Origin: an uncultured Pedobacter sp. | Lineage (GTDB): Bacteria > Bacteroidota > Bacteroidia > Sphingobacteriales > Sphingobacteriaceae | DNA: 14,517 nucleotides | Direction of reading: 5' to 3' | Assembly (NCBI GenBank): GCA_938008555.1 | Contig: CALLKE010000100.1 | Location: 1-14,517 of the forward strand | Shown here: positions 4,206 through 12,378 of the stretch, piece by piece | How the letters are laid out: every line of letters starts with the position of its first letter | How positions within the stretch are numbered: position 1 is the stretch's first letter | Program-made: the position numbers and the translations under genes | The notes under the pieces: model-generated | Databases searched by the model: none | Told to the model about the DNA's origin: nothing | The model's input: only the letters and a program-made list of their open reading frames with translations

Positions 4206-4577
4206 ATGTTTAAGAAAACAACCCCGGATGGAAAAGTAGACCCAAATATCAATGTTGCAGGTCGTAAACCAAAAGTGGATAGTGATGGTAATAAAGTATT
4301 AACTAACAGAGAGATTAAGTCTAAAGAATTACTTAGTATCCTTCGTAAAGTAAAGCCACACCTATCACAAAGTATTATGACTGCTGCTGATATTATGAAA
4401 AATAAAGAAGCAACACATCAAAATCAATTAAAAGCTGCTGTTATTCTGCTCAATGCCTACCGAGAATTAGTAATTGACCTGTACGGCAAAGATGTAGATG
4501 GTAGCGACGAAGGTGAAGAAATTCAACCTACAGCTACAGTTTCGTTTATCTATCACGGTGACGAAAAAGCTGCATAA
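4206..4577 (+). CDS. Probable terminase small subunit
   Basis: This 123-residue product lies directly upstream of the large terminase gene with a 12-base gap that holds the next ribosome site. It starts MFKKTTPDGKVDPNINVAGRK, a basic Gly/Pro-containing N-terminus with an AGRKP segment like those at the start of some TerS proteins. A predicted helical middle follows (about residues 33-100, with ELLSILRKV, SIMTAADIMKNKEATHQNQ and KAAVILLNAYRELVIDLYG), then an acidic linker and a short C-terminal strand TATVSFIYHG. Small terminases recognise the packaging site and feed DNA to the large subunit. Length, position and helical content fit, but sequence alone does not prove it. Confidence 0.65.
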   Translation: MFKKTTPDGKVDPNINVAGRKPKVDSDGNKVLTNREIKSKELLSILRKVKPHLSQSIMTAADIMKNKEATHQNQLKAAVILLNAYRELVIDLYGKDVDGSDEGEEIQPTATVSFIYHGDEKAA

Positions 4578-4589
4578 GAAAGGATATAA

Positions 4590-7500
4590 ATGATCCCGTA
4601 TATCGGACCTGCATCTAAAAAACAAGAGATGTTCTTAAATAGTGATGCAGATATTACATTAGCTGGTGGGGCGGCTGGTTGCTTTGACAAAGATACCGAA
4701 TATTTGTCTCGTACCGGCTGGAAAAAAATTAATACCTATTCAGGAGAAGAGATTGCTCAATTTGATCCGATTACGAAAGATATTCAATTTATAACTCCAT
4801 TAGAGTATATTAAACTTCCTTGTAGTACATTGTCGAGAATGTCTGCTAGAGGATTAGATATGTGCCTCTCTGATGAACATCGTGTCCCTTATTGGACAGT
4901 TAAAGATTATTCTAAGTTACCAAATGTTATTTCTTTTGGAGAAGTTAAAAATAGACACATATCTTCAAAAACAAAAGGGTGGACTGGAAATATTGGTACA
5001 GTATTTAAAAATTCATTTGAAGATGCTGATATTTCTGATGGGGAAATCCGATTGCAGGTCGCTGTACAGGCGGATGGTCGTGTAGTTAAAGAAGGAAAAG
5101 ATAACTATACACAGATGAGATTTGGAAAGGAGAGAAAATACAAAAGACTCGTATCTATTTGTAAAGAATACGGATTGCGCTACAAAGATAACGGATGTAA
5201 ACCATGTCCAAAAAATAGTAGTGGAGTTGAGTATGAAGTTATTGTATGGCCGTCTTTTCCAACAAAACTTTTCGATGATTTTTGGTGGACACTATCTGCA
5301 AGACAATTAAAAATTGTCGTAGAAGAAATTGGTCATTGGGATGGAACATTTGTTAAAAACAACGATAGTGTGACTATTAGGTACTTTACTAATAAAATAC
5401 AAAATGCAGATTTTATACAATACGCTTTCCATTCTTGTGGAATGAATACTTCTTATGTCATTGATCGAGACAATGTAATTACGGTTAATGCTACATATTC
5501 TGGAAAAGGTTTTCGTTGCTTTGCAAATAAAGACGCAAAGGTCAATATTGAGAATTATAAAACTTTAGACGGATACAAGTATTGTTTTTCTGTTCCATCT
5601 ACATTTTTGGTAGTACGAAGAAATAATAAAATATATATTTCAGGCAACTCTGGAAAGGCTCTTAGGCATGGAGAAAAGGTACTCACTACTAATGGATTTA
5701 AAAATATTGAAGAAATCCAAGTAGGCGAGTATATCCGCACACCAAAAAATACCATTGAGAAGGTTGAGGGAGTCTTCCCACAAGGGGTTGTTGATATTTA
5801 CAGAGTTACTTTCTATGATGGAACATCTATTGAATGCTGTGGGGATCATTTATGGGAATACTCAATATCCAAATCAGGTAAAAGCGGGTTAGTCAGTTCC
5901 ACAAAAGAATTAAAAAATCTGATTGATAGGGGGACCAGTGTAGCCGTCCCTTTAACAAACCCAGTAGAGATTTCCGACAATACTTACACATTGCCAATTA
6001 AGCCGTACACTTTAGGAGTTTTGCTTGGTGATGGGAGTATGTCTACAAATTCAGTTAGTTTTATAACTAATGACAATGAAATCTACGACAATGTAAAAGA
6101 GGACGAGTATTCTCTAAACCGATGGCAACCAAATGAGACAAGAACAACTGCAAAAACATACGGAGTTCTTGGTGTTCAACAGGCACTGCGAAACCTAAAT
6201 CTTCTAGGTACAGTCTCAAATAATAAGTTTATCCCTGAAGTTTATAAGAATTCATCAGTTAGTGACAGATTTGAGTTAATCAGGGGATTAATGGACACAG
6301 ATGGATATGTTGATGATCGCGGTAATACAGAATTTAGCACAGTGTCTCTACAATTATCTCAAGATGTTCGGGATATTCTGCACTCTCTCGGATTCACTGT
6401 AACTATAACTACAAAAATTCCAACATATACATACAATGGTGAAAAACGTAAAGGACAAAAATCCTATATTTTATATATTCGTGGATATCACAGAAAAGAG
6501 TTATTCAAGTTAACACGGAAGGCGGATCGTTGTAAATATAGAAAATTTTCAAATAAAATTGTTTCTATTGAATTTGTCGGTAGAGATGAAGCTACCTGTA
6601 TTAGCGTAAGTGGACCGGATAAACTATTTATTACAACTAATTTCATCGTTACTCACAATACTTACACAAGCCTATTGATTGCATTAAAATATATGCAACA
6701 TCCAAGAGCTACCGGGATCATTTTCCGTCGTACTTCGGTGATGCTGACTTCTCCCGGATCAATCTGGCATGAAGCTGTTTCACTTTACAGTCAAATCTAC
6801 CCATCTGGTTTAAAAATCAGAGAGAGAAAGCTTGAAATTGTTTTCCCTAATGGAGCACTTTTAAAATTCTCTCACATGCAGCATGCTACCGATATGTATG
6901 ATCATAAAGGTGGGCAGTACTCTTTAGTTATTTTTGATGAAGCAACCGATTTTACAGAAGACATGGTTGTTTACTTATTGTCGCGTATGCGTAACGCTTA
7001 TGTTGATTATAAGCCAAAAATGTTTATGATGACTAACCCGCACTATGATAGCTTCTTGCGTCTTTGGATTCAAGACTATTATTTAGATGCAAGAGGAATC
7101 CCTATTCAAGAGAGAACAGGGAATAAGCGTTGGTTCTTCAGACAAGGCAACACAATGCTTTGGTATAACTCTAGAGAAGAGGCTGTTAAAGTTCATGGTG
7201 AAGGTGCTGATAATGGAGTTTCCTCTTTCACTTTCATTGGTGCTACTTGTCATGACAATCCGCCATTGCTCAAGGCACAACCGGGGTATATTACAAATCT
7301 CCTGAATCAACCAAGGGTAGAGATGGAAAGATTGCTTCTCGGTTCTTGGTTTGCTAGATTAGAGGCAGCAGGGCACTGGAAAAGAGAATGGATTACAGAA
7401 GTTGATGGTCCGAATCCATTAGCAAAACAACGAGTTAGAGCTTGGGACTTTGCTTTTACAAAGCCATCAGAATCTGCGCCAAACCCAGACTATACTCGTG

Positions 7501-8027
7501 GAGTACTTATTTCTAAAGATATACATAAAGTGTATACCGTAGAAAATGTAGTGTCAATGAGGGACAGGGTTCACGAAGTTGAAAAACTTGTCTTTGAGAC
7601 AGCAAAACGTGACGGAACTGGTGTAGTTATTAGTATCCCTAAAGACCCTAATGCGCAGGCCGGTGCTTACGCGAGAGACTTGCAACGTAGACTTGGCGAA
7701 CGTGGCTATATGGTGCGTCTATCCCCTCCGGTTAAATCTAAGCTGACTCGTTTCGCTCCTTTTAGTAGTATTTCTCAATCTGGTTTTGTTCAGGTTGTAA
7801 AAGCTGACTGGAATAAGGAATACTATGAGGAACTTGAGGTATTCGATGGAGAAGGAAAATCAAAAGATGACCAAGTTGATGCAACATCAGATTGTATAGC
7901 TCTTTTAAATAGAGAGATTGTGTTGCCTAATAGTATGAGCTTACCAAATCTTAGTACAAATGCTCCACCAACTTTTAATTTCAATCAAGGCCAAAATATC
8001 ATTAGCCTGCCTACTTTCAATATTTAA
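4590..8027 (+). CDS. terL: Terminase large subunit precursor with two inteins
   Basis: The 1145-residue precursor would splice to 488 residues, a normal TerL length. The ATPase Walker A loop is spread over three places: LAGGAAG at 24-30, SGK at 354-356 and T691. Walker B is LVIFDEA (779-785, D783/E784), followed by a coupling-like MMTNP (813-817). The C-terminal RNase H-like nuclease has RAWDFAF (950-956, D953) and DDQVDATSD (1093-1101). TerL powers DNA translocation into the prohead and cuts concatemers. ATG 4590 follows AAAGGA (4579-4584) at 5-base spacing, and the portal gene starts 9 bases after the stop. ATPase function requires both inteins to leave, because neither the lysine nor the threonine of the P-loop is correctly placed until then. 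The extein and intein boundaries restore an uninterrupted GGAAGSGKT. Confidence 0.96.
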   Translation: MIPYIGPASKKQEMFLNSDADITLAGGAAGCFDKDTEYLSRTGWKKINTYSGEEIAQFDPITKDIQFITPLEYIKLPCSTLSRMSARGLDMCLSDEHRVPYWTVKDYSKLPNVISFGEVKNRHISSKTKGWTGNIGTVFKNSFEDADISDGEIRLQVAVQADGRVVKEGKDNYTQMRFGKERKYKRLVSICKEYGLRYKDNGCKPCPKNSSGVEYEVIVWPSFPTKLFDDFWWTLSARQLKIVVEEIGHWDGTFVKNNDSVTIRYFTNKIQNADFIQYAFHSCGMNTSYVIDRDNVITVNATYSGKGFRCFANKDAKVNIENYKTLDGYKYCFSVPSTFLVVRRNNKIYISGNSGKALRHGEKVLTTNGFKNIEEIQVGEYIRTPKNTIEKVEGVFPQGVVDIYRVTFYDGTSIECCGDHLWEYSISKSGKSGLVSSTKELKNLIDRGTSVAVPLTNPVEISDNTYTLPIKPYTLGVLLGDGSMSTNSVSFITNDNEIYDNVKEDEYSLNRWQPNETRTTAKTYGVLGVQQALRNLNLLGTVSNNKFIPEVYKNSSVSDRFELIRGLMDTDGYVDDRGNTEFSTVSLQLSQDVRDILHSLGFTVTITTKIPTYTYNGEKRKGQKSYILYIRGYHRKELFKLTRKADRCKYRKFSNKIVSIEFVGRDEATCISVSGPDKLFITTNFIVTHNTYTSLLIALKYMQHPRATGIIFRRTSVMLTSPGSIWHEAVSLYSQIYPSGLKIRERKLEIVFPNGALLKFSHMQHATDMYDHKGGQYSLVIFDEATDFTEDMVVYLLSRMRNAYVDYKPKMFMMTNPHYDSFLRLWIQDYYLDARGIPIQERTGNKRWFFRQGNTMLWYNSREEAVKVHGEGADNGVSSFTFIGATCHDNPPLLKAQPGYITNLLNQPRVEMERLLLGSWFARLEAAGHWKREWITEVDGPNPLAKQRVRAWDFAFTKPSESAPNPDYTRGVLISKDIHKVYTVENVVSMRDRVHEVEKLVFETAKRDGTGVVISIPKDPNAQAGAYARDLQRRLGERGYMVRLSPPVKSKLTRFAPFSSISQSGFVQVVKADWNKEYYEELEVFDGEGKSKDDQVDATSDCIALLNREIVLPNSMSLPNLSTNAPPTFNFNQGQNIISLPTFNI
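4680..5648 (+). mobile_element. Intein 1 in TerL (Cys1, class 1-like)
   Basis: Residues 31-353 (323 aa) form an intein inserted between G30 and S354. It begins CFDKDTEYLSRTGWKKI, a typical block A with Cys1 nucleophile. Block B is CLSDEHRVP with H97 and Ser in the usual Thr position. Block F is YCFSVPSTFLVVRR, and the end IYISGN is followed by Ser as the +1 nucleophile. The residue before the final Asn is Gly instead of the usual His. The centre has a degenerate LAGLIDADG-type endonuclease: QVAVQADGR (157-164) and VVEEIGHWDGTF (243-254). Splicing is expected from conserved nucleophiles but is not shown here. Confidence 0.93.
5658..6659 (+). mobile_element. Intein 2 in TerL (Ala1, class 3-type)
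   Basis: Residues 357-690 (334 aa) are an intein inserted between K356 and T691. It begins ALRHGEKVLTTNGFKNI, with Ala where class 1 inteins have Cys or Ser. It carries all three class 3 signature residues: W422 two residues after the block B His (H420), C670 at block F position 4 and T688 before the final H689-N690. The +1 residue is Thr. Two good LAGLIDADG motifs, TLGVLLGDG (474-482, D481) and LIRGLMDTDG (563-572, D571), indicate a probably active homing endonuclease. In class 3 inteins the block F Cys makes the first attack, so Ala1 is compatible with splicing. Confidence 0.93.
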
Positions 8028-8036
8028 GGAAAATTA

Positions 8037-9494
8037 ATGAAAACTAAAATCGAAAAAGGGATTGATAAGGCCCCTGAAAGATTTAAGCTTGGAGAAATGG
8101 GGTTCAACGGACTCCGAATTTCTCATGGTGTTAGTGCTGATGAATTTGATAGGGATTTAATCTCCCCAAATAATCTCAAGACATTTAAAAAAATGACTGA
8201 GCACAGTACTATTAATGGCAGCTTAAATTTCTTCAGTGTAATTATCTCTAAAGCCTCTTGGAAATACAATCCTCCTGATAAAGCCTCTGCAGAAGAAATT
8301 AAACAAGCAGAGATAATTAATCAAATGATGAATGACATGGAGCATTCTTGGTCAGAGTTTGTCACAGATGCTTTGTCTAACATGATTTATGGATTTTCTG
8401 TTCATGAAAAAGTTTATCGTCGTAGATACAAGTCAAACGGAAGTAAATATGACGATGGATTAATTGGTTGGAAAAAGCTTGCAATTCGTTCACAAGAATC
8501 TATTGAAAAATTTGTGTTCAGTGATGATGGTAACGATATTATAGGTGTAAAACAGAATATTAGTCGTATTGCTGACGCCTATAATCAGTATGGAAACAGG
8601 GCTACAAATGAAGTGATCATTCCTTATTCTAAAGTTCTTCATTTTAGAACGGGCCGTCATCGCGGTGATCCTTATGGTAAGTCTCCTTTACGGGATGCTT
8701 ACTTAGCTTGGAAGTATCTAACTTATCTTGAAGATTTAGAAGCTACTGGAGTCGCTAAGGATTTGATTGGTCTTCCTGTCCTGTATCTCCCTCCGCAGTA
8801 TTTATCTGCTGAGGCAGGTGATTCTGAAAAAGCAATTCGTTCTTATTACGAAAATTGTCTAAGAAATTTACAGATGAATGAACAATCAGCAATGATTCTT
8901 CCTCAAATGTATGATCCTGAAACAAAACAACCTTTGTTTGAACTTGAACTACTTTCAGTAGATGGTAAAAAGTCTTACGATATCGGAAAAATCAAAGAAT
9001 GGTATAAAAACATGATTATGATTTCCTTATCGACTGACATTCTGACAATGGGGCAATCTGCGGTTGGTTCTTTTGCCTTGGGTTCAATTAAAAACTCTCT
9101 TGCTGGCACAGTTGCAATGTCTTTTGCCGCACACATCGCTGATGTCTTAAATCGTAGTTTGATTAGACAAACTTATGAATTAAATGGATGGGATGTGTCT
9201 AGAATGGGCACAATGGATATTGACCAGTTAGTAGAAGTTGACCTTGAGTCATTATCGAAATATTGGCAACGTGTTGCATCTGTTGGCTTGGTTGAAGTTG
9301 ATCGTGAAGTTCTGAATGTTGTTCGTGCAGCAGGTGGAGCAGACGCGAAACCTATAGATGCTCCTGTAGATAAGGAAGCTTTATCAGGAAACCAAAGCAA
9401 AGCTGGAGAAGGGATGAAAACAGCCGGAGAGGGAACAAGCAAATTCCCGTCAGGACGCGATACTTCAAGTAGTAATGCAGATAATTCAGCATAA
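8037..9494 (+). CDS. Portal protein (Mu gp29 / DUF935-like)
   Basis: The 485-residue protein follows terL by 9 bases with AAGGA (8026-8030) upstream. Portal hallmarks are visible. The N-terminal region has HSTINGSLNFFSVIISKASW (about 59-78) and SNMIYGFSVHEKVYRR (about 114-129). A core VLHFRTGRHRGDPYGKSPLRD is followed by helical LTYLEDLEATGVAKDLIGLP. Next comes a stem and crown helix with WYKNMIMISLSTDILTMGQS. The last about 45 residues are low-complexity, rich in Gly, Ser and Lys, probably a disordered tail. The portal dodecamer forms the DNA entry vertex and docks TerL. Family assignment to the DUF935 group is by eye; the portal call is firm from motif style, length and position. Confidence 0.88.
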   Translation: MKTKIEKGIDKAPERFKLGEMGFNGLRISHGVSADEFDRDLISPNNLKTFKKMTEHSTINGSLNFFSVIISKASWKYNPPDKASAEEIKQAEIINQMMNDMEHSWSEFVTDALSNMIYGFSVHEKVYRRRYKSNGSKYDDGLIGWKKLAIRSQESIEKFVFSDDGNDIIGVKQNISRIADAYNQYGNRATNEVIIPYSKVLHFRTGRHRGDPYGKSPLRDAYLAWKYLTYLEDLEATGVAKDLIGLPVLYLPPQYLSAEAGDSEKAIRSYYENCLRNLQMNEQSAMILPQMYDPETKQPLFELELLSVDGKKSYDIGKIKEWYKNMIMISLSTDILTMGQSAVGSFALGSIKNSLAGTVAMSFAAHIADVLNRSLIRQTYELNGWDVSRMGTMDIDQLVEVDLESLSKYWQRVASVGLVEVDREVLNVVRAAGGADAKPIDAPVDKEALSGNQSKAGEGMKTAGEGTSKFPSGRDTSSSNADNSA

Positions 9495-9498
9495 ATTA

Positions 9499-9517
9499 GG
9501 GGGCTTCGGCCCCTTTT
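9499..9517 (+). terminator. Rho-independent terminator after the portal gene
   Basis: GGGGC (9500-9504) and GCCCC (9509-9513) close a TTCG tetraloop and are followed by TTTT. This is one of the two strongest terminators in the window and separates the packaging genes from the head genes. Confidence 0.93.
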
Positions 9518-9530
9518 GTTTAAAATTAGC

Positions 9531-9559
9531 TTGATTTTTGAATAAAATTATGCTATAAT
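9531..9559 (+). promoter_or_regulatory. Strong sigma-70 promoter for the head gene operon
   Basis: TTGATT (9531-9536), a 17-base spacer and TATAAT (9554-9559) preceded by TGC make an extended -10 promoter. It lies between the terminator and the protease gene and would start transcripts near 9566. Use by host RNA polymerase is therefore plausible. Confidence 0.88.
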
Positions 9560-9578
9560 TATTGATTATAAGGAAATT

Positions 9579-9959
9579 ATGAATATTGTAAAATCCAAAA
9601 ACCAAGAAAAAAAGCAAGTTACTTTTGTAGTAATGGTTCCAGAAGAAGTCGATGCTCATGGAGATATCGCTTCTGCTGAAGAAATTGCTAAAGCTTGCCA
9701 CAACTTTAATACATTTTGTGGAGTAGCTAATCTTTTTCATATGGTTGAAACAGACACATTCGATATTGTTGAAAGCTATATTGCTCCAACAGAATTTACA
9801 CTTGACGAACATCTTGTTAAACAAGGGACGTGGCTTCAGGTATTACAAGTTAAAGATGATACCCTGTGGGAATTAATTAAATCAGGGGAGATTAACGGAC
9901 TATCTATTGGTGCTATCGGCACTGCAACAATTCTAGGAGATGATAATGTCGCAAGCTAA
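9579..9959 (+). CDS. Prohead protease, XkdF-like (S78-type)
   Basis: The 126-residue protein resembles the putative phage serine protease XkdF family. VMVPEEVDAHGDIASAEEI (18-36) is the conserved start, NLFHM holds candidate catalytic H54, IVESYIAP (63-70) and KQGTWLQV (81-88) are conserved core strands, and GEINGLSIGA holds candidate nucleophile S109. These enzymes cleave scaffold and capsid delta regions during head maturation. ATG 9579 follows AAGGA (9570-9574) at 4-base spacing. It is compact: the C-terminal part often found after the Ser motif in related proteases seems to continue in the next gene (KRRLTDINF, then HVALVSKQHGGPANG), whose start overlaps this gene by 14 bases. Confidence 0.82.
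   Translation: MNIVKSKNQEKKQVTFVVMVPEEVDAHGDIASAEEIAKACHNFNTFCGVANLFHMVETDTFDIVESYIAPTEFTLDEHLVKQGTWLQVLQVKDDTLWELIKSGEINGLSIGAIGTATILGDDNVAS
9935..9939 (+). promoter_or_regulatory. Ribosome binding site deciding the 9946 start
   Basis: AGGAG at 9935-9939 abuts an ATG at 9940, which is too close, and sits 6 bases before the in-frame ATG at 9946. The second ATG is therefore the likely start. Confidence 0.8.
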
Positions 9960-10911
9960 ACGCAGATTGACGGACATCAATTTTAATAAAGAAGGCGCGC
10001 ATGTAGCACTTGTTAGCAAGCAGCACGGCGGTCCTGCAAACGGTCATGACTACTCGATGCTTATTAAAGCAACTAATTCAAGCGAAGAATTCCTTAAAAA
10101 AGTACAGCAAATTCGTGTAACAATGGACTTACCTGAGTTCTTGTGGCGCTTTTTCGGTATGTGGGAAGATGATGCAGAACTGCTCGCAAGTATTCTAGGC
10201 TATGTTGATGAAGAGGATGCTAAAGAACCTACTGATCCAATAGACCTAAGTGATGTATATGAATCAGCCTATGCTTCGTATATTAAAGAAAAATTAAAAT
10301 CTTTTGAAATTTTGAAATCTGCCTACGATGCGGAACAAAGCGCTGACAGTGAAGAAAACGCTGCTAGTGTTATTTCAAAATGTTCAGAAACAGAGTATTT
10401 AAATGTACTCAAAGATCAGGCTCTTTTTGAAAAAGCTTTACGCAAAAAAGAACGAGCAGATCAAAAACTTGAAAAACAACGTGCTAAAGCTGGCTATGCA
10501 GCGGAGGCAAATTCAATGGAGAAAAAATCAGTGCAAGACACTAAAGATCAAGTTGACGTTGCTACGCTTCAAAAATCTCTCGATGATACGGCTGCAGAGC
10601 TTCAAAAAGCAACTGCCCTTATCGAAGAATTTAAGAAAGAAAAAGCAGAAGCAATTGTTAAGAGTAAGACTGCTAAAGTCACAGAAATCGTAAAAGATTC
10701 CCCAGAAGCTTCAATTATTGTAAAAGCTGCACTTGCACTAAGCGACGAAGATTTCGATCCGTTTGTTGCTGCTGTGCAAACTGTTTATACACAGATTGAA
10801 AAGAGTGCTCTATTCCGTGAAACTGGTGCATCAGCAACAGGCACAGATAAGCAATCAGATTCTGGTGTAGGTTCAATTCTAAAATCAAAATTCAATAAGG
10901 AAAACAAATAA
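9946..10911 (+). CDS. Probable capsid scaffold / assembly protein
   Basis: The 321-residue protein has an N-terminal domain (about 1-90) with RRLTDINF, GAHVALVSKQHGGPANGHDY and LPEFLWRFFGMWEDDAELL. A charged helical region follows, then a likely coiled coil (about residues 160-235) rich in Lys, Glu, Ala and Gln (KKERADQKLEKQ, LQKSLDDTAAELQKATAL). It ends in a C-terminal helical and Ser/Gly/Lys-rich tail. A coiled coil between protease and capsid genes is the usual place for a scaffold. The N-terminal ALV...GGPAN piece looks like the last strand region of prohead proteases, so this may be a protease-scaffold pair in which the domain boundary has shifted. It overlaps the protease gene by 14 bases and the decoration gene by one base (TAATG). 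Confidence 0.6.
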   Translation: MSQAKRRLTDINFNKEGAHVALVSKQHGGPANGHDYSMLIKATNSSEEFLKKVQQIRVTMDLPEFLWRFFGMWEDDAELLASILGYVDEEDAKEPTDPIDLSDVYESAYASYIKEKLKSFEILKSAYDAEQSADSEENAASVISKCSETEYLNVLKDQALFEKALRKKERADQKLEKQRAKAGYAAEANSMEKKSVQDTKDQVDVATLQKSLDDTAAELQKATALIEEFKKEKAEAIVKSKTAKVTEIVKDSPEASIIVKAALALSDEDFDPFVAAVQTVYTQIEKSALFRETGASATGTDKQSDSGVGSILKSKFNKENK

Positions 10912-11303
10912 TGGCGCTGATCGCAACCGATACATATCGCCTGAGTAACTGGCTAAAAAGCGAATATGCCCCAGAGCTTGCTTTCTGCCGTGCAGTTGTT
11001 ACTGTAAATGACTCAGCACAAACTCTTGCTACTGGCACAGTACTTGGAAAAGTAACAGCTACTGGCAAATACAAAGTATGCGTACAAACAGCAGTTGACG
11101 GTTCACAAACCGCTGACGCAATCGTTATGGACGCTGTAACAATCCCTGCAACTACTGACACTAAGGTGCTTGTACTTCTACGTGGACCGGCCACTGTCAG
11201 CAAAAATATCGTACTTCATGCAAGTCACGATCTTGACGCTGAAAAGCTGGCTATCTACACTGCGCTGGAAGCTAAGAACATCCAAGTACTAGACGTTGTT
11301 TAA
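10911..11303 (+). CDS. Head decoration protein (lambda gpD-like)
   Basis: The 130-residue protein has the shape of the phage decoration family: an extended N-terminal segment, then a small beta fold with LATGTVLGKVTATGKY (about 39-54), DAIVMDAVTI (about 69-78) and VLVLLRGPATV (about 86-96), ending in AIYTALEAKNIQVLDVV. Decoration trimers bind the expanded capsid and stabilise it against DNA pressure. Position between scaffold and major capsid genes matches phage lambda-type order. ATG 10911 overlaps the preceding TAA by one base, suggesting translational coupling, with AAGGA at 10897-10901. Confidence 0.85.
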   Translation: MALIATDTYRLSNWLKSEYAPELAFCRAVVTVNDSAQTLATGTVLGKVTATGKYKVCVQTAVDGSQTADAIVMDAVTIPATTDTKVLVLLRGPATVSKNIVLHASHDLDAEKLAIYTALEAKNIQVLDVV

Positions 11304-11322
11304 TAAATAAGGAATAATTAAA

Positions 11323-12363
11323 ATGCCTATTATCCGTAGTTATACAAGCGCCTTTGAGGTAGTTGACTATACAAAAGAACTGGCAGTTGTACCTAATAAA
11401 TGGACACTGCTTAATGAAGTTGGACTTTTCCAGCCTGAATACCTTAGCACACACACTGTCACTTTCGAACAACAAGATCACGCTCTTGCCCTGATCGGCG
11501 ATCAAGTTCGTGGTTCTAAACCTCAGGCAAACCAAGATGAACTGCGTAAGATTTTCTCTTATGCTATTCCGCACTTTCCGCTTGCTGACGCTGTGCTTCC
11601 ACAAGACGTTCAAGGTAAGCGTGCTTATGGTTCAACTTCTGCTGCTGAAACAACTGACGCAGTTCTAGCTCGTAAAATCGAGCGTATGCAAAACAACTTC
11701 GATGTGCTAAAAGAAGTAGCCCGTTGGAAAACTCTTGCTAACGGTTCGATTTACGCACCTAATGGCACTGTTGCTGGTAACTTCTACACAGACTTTGGTA
11801 TTTCACAAACATCTATTGACTTTGCACTTAACAACTCAGGAACAGATGTCGTAGCGAAGGTTGAAGCTGTTATTGCAGATATGCAAGATAAAGCAACCTC
11901 TGGTGACATCATCACAGGTATCATTGGTTATGCTTCTCCTGAATTCTTTGCTGCTCTTATCGCGCACGCAAACGTAAAGGACGCATATCGTTACTACAGC
12001 GCAACTGAAGGACAACAAATTCTTCGTAACCGTGCAGGACAAGGTTCTGCTGGACAAGCTGGTGGTCTATACCGTGAATTTATGTACGCTGGTATTCGTT
12101 TCATCGAAGTCCGTACTGTTCTTGTTGGACAACGCCTAGTTGCCGTTAAAGAATGTTTGTTCGTTCCTGTCGGAACTCAAGATGTGTTCGTTACATATTT
12201 CGGTCCTGCTAACAAATTTGACTTTGTTAATACAATCGCTGAACCGGGTTATATGTGGACATACCGTGATCCGAAGGGTGAGCGTATTGATATCGACGCT
12301 GAAACCAACTTCGTTAACGTGGTTCGTCGTCCTCAACTCGTGATCAAGGGGACTACACCCTAA
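11323..12363 (+). CDS. Major capsid protein (lambda gpE family)
   Basis: The 346-residue protein carries features of the lambda gpE-type major capsid family: an N-terminal strand region with VPNKWTLLNEVGLFQPEYL, GSKPQANQDELRKIFSYAIPHF followed by LPQDVQGKRAYG (about 64-103), helical ARKIERMQNNFDVLKEVARW, and a C-terminal ANKFDFVNTIAEPGYMWTYRD and GERIDIDAETNFVNVVRRPQ. It forms the icosahedral shell. AAGGA (11309-11313) lies 9 bases before the ATG. A strong terminator follows, in keeping with high, separately tuned expression. No intein or frameshift is seen. Confidence 0.93.
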   Translation: MPIIRSYTSAFEVVDYTKELAVVPNKWTLLNEVGLFQPEYLSTHTVTFEQQDHALALIGDQVRGSKPQANQDELRKIFSYAIPHFPLADAVLPQDVQGKRAYGSTSAAETTDAVLARKIERMQNNFDVLKEVARWKTLANGSIYAPNGTVAGNFYTDFGISQTSIDFALNNSGTDVVAKVEAVIADMQDKATSGDIITGIIGYASPEFFAALIAHANVKDAYRYYSATEGQQILRNRAGQGSAGQAGGLYREFMYAGIRFIEVRTVLVGQRLVAVKECLFVPVGTQDVFVTYFGPANKFDFVNTIAEPGYMWTYRDPKGERIDIDAETNFVNVVRRPQLVIKGTTP

Positions 12364-12378
12364 TTGACGTAGACTAAT

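Noticed and set aside
4873..5310. Plus-strand overlapping frames within intein 1 (4873-5085 and 5122-5310)
   Set aside because: They are out of frame within strongly coding intein DNA, lack ribosome sites and have Leu- and Lys-rich translations typical of shifted AT-rich coding DNA.
8641..8670. LHFRTG shared by the portal and the 50-residue protein at 659
   Set aside because: Six residues with no surrounding similarity; most likely chance.
9486..9824. Minus-strand 112-codon frame over the terminator and protease gene
   Set aside because: It runs antisense through a terminator, promoter and a recognised protease gene and has a Phe/Asn-rich, non-protein-like composition.
9940..9945. ATG at 9940 as start of the scaffold-like protein
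   Set aside because: AGGAG directly abuts it; ATG 9946 has proper 6-base spacing.
12364..12369. TTGACG after the capsid gene as a promoter -35
   Set aside because: The matching -10 position falls in the GC-rich terminator hairpin.
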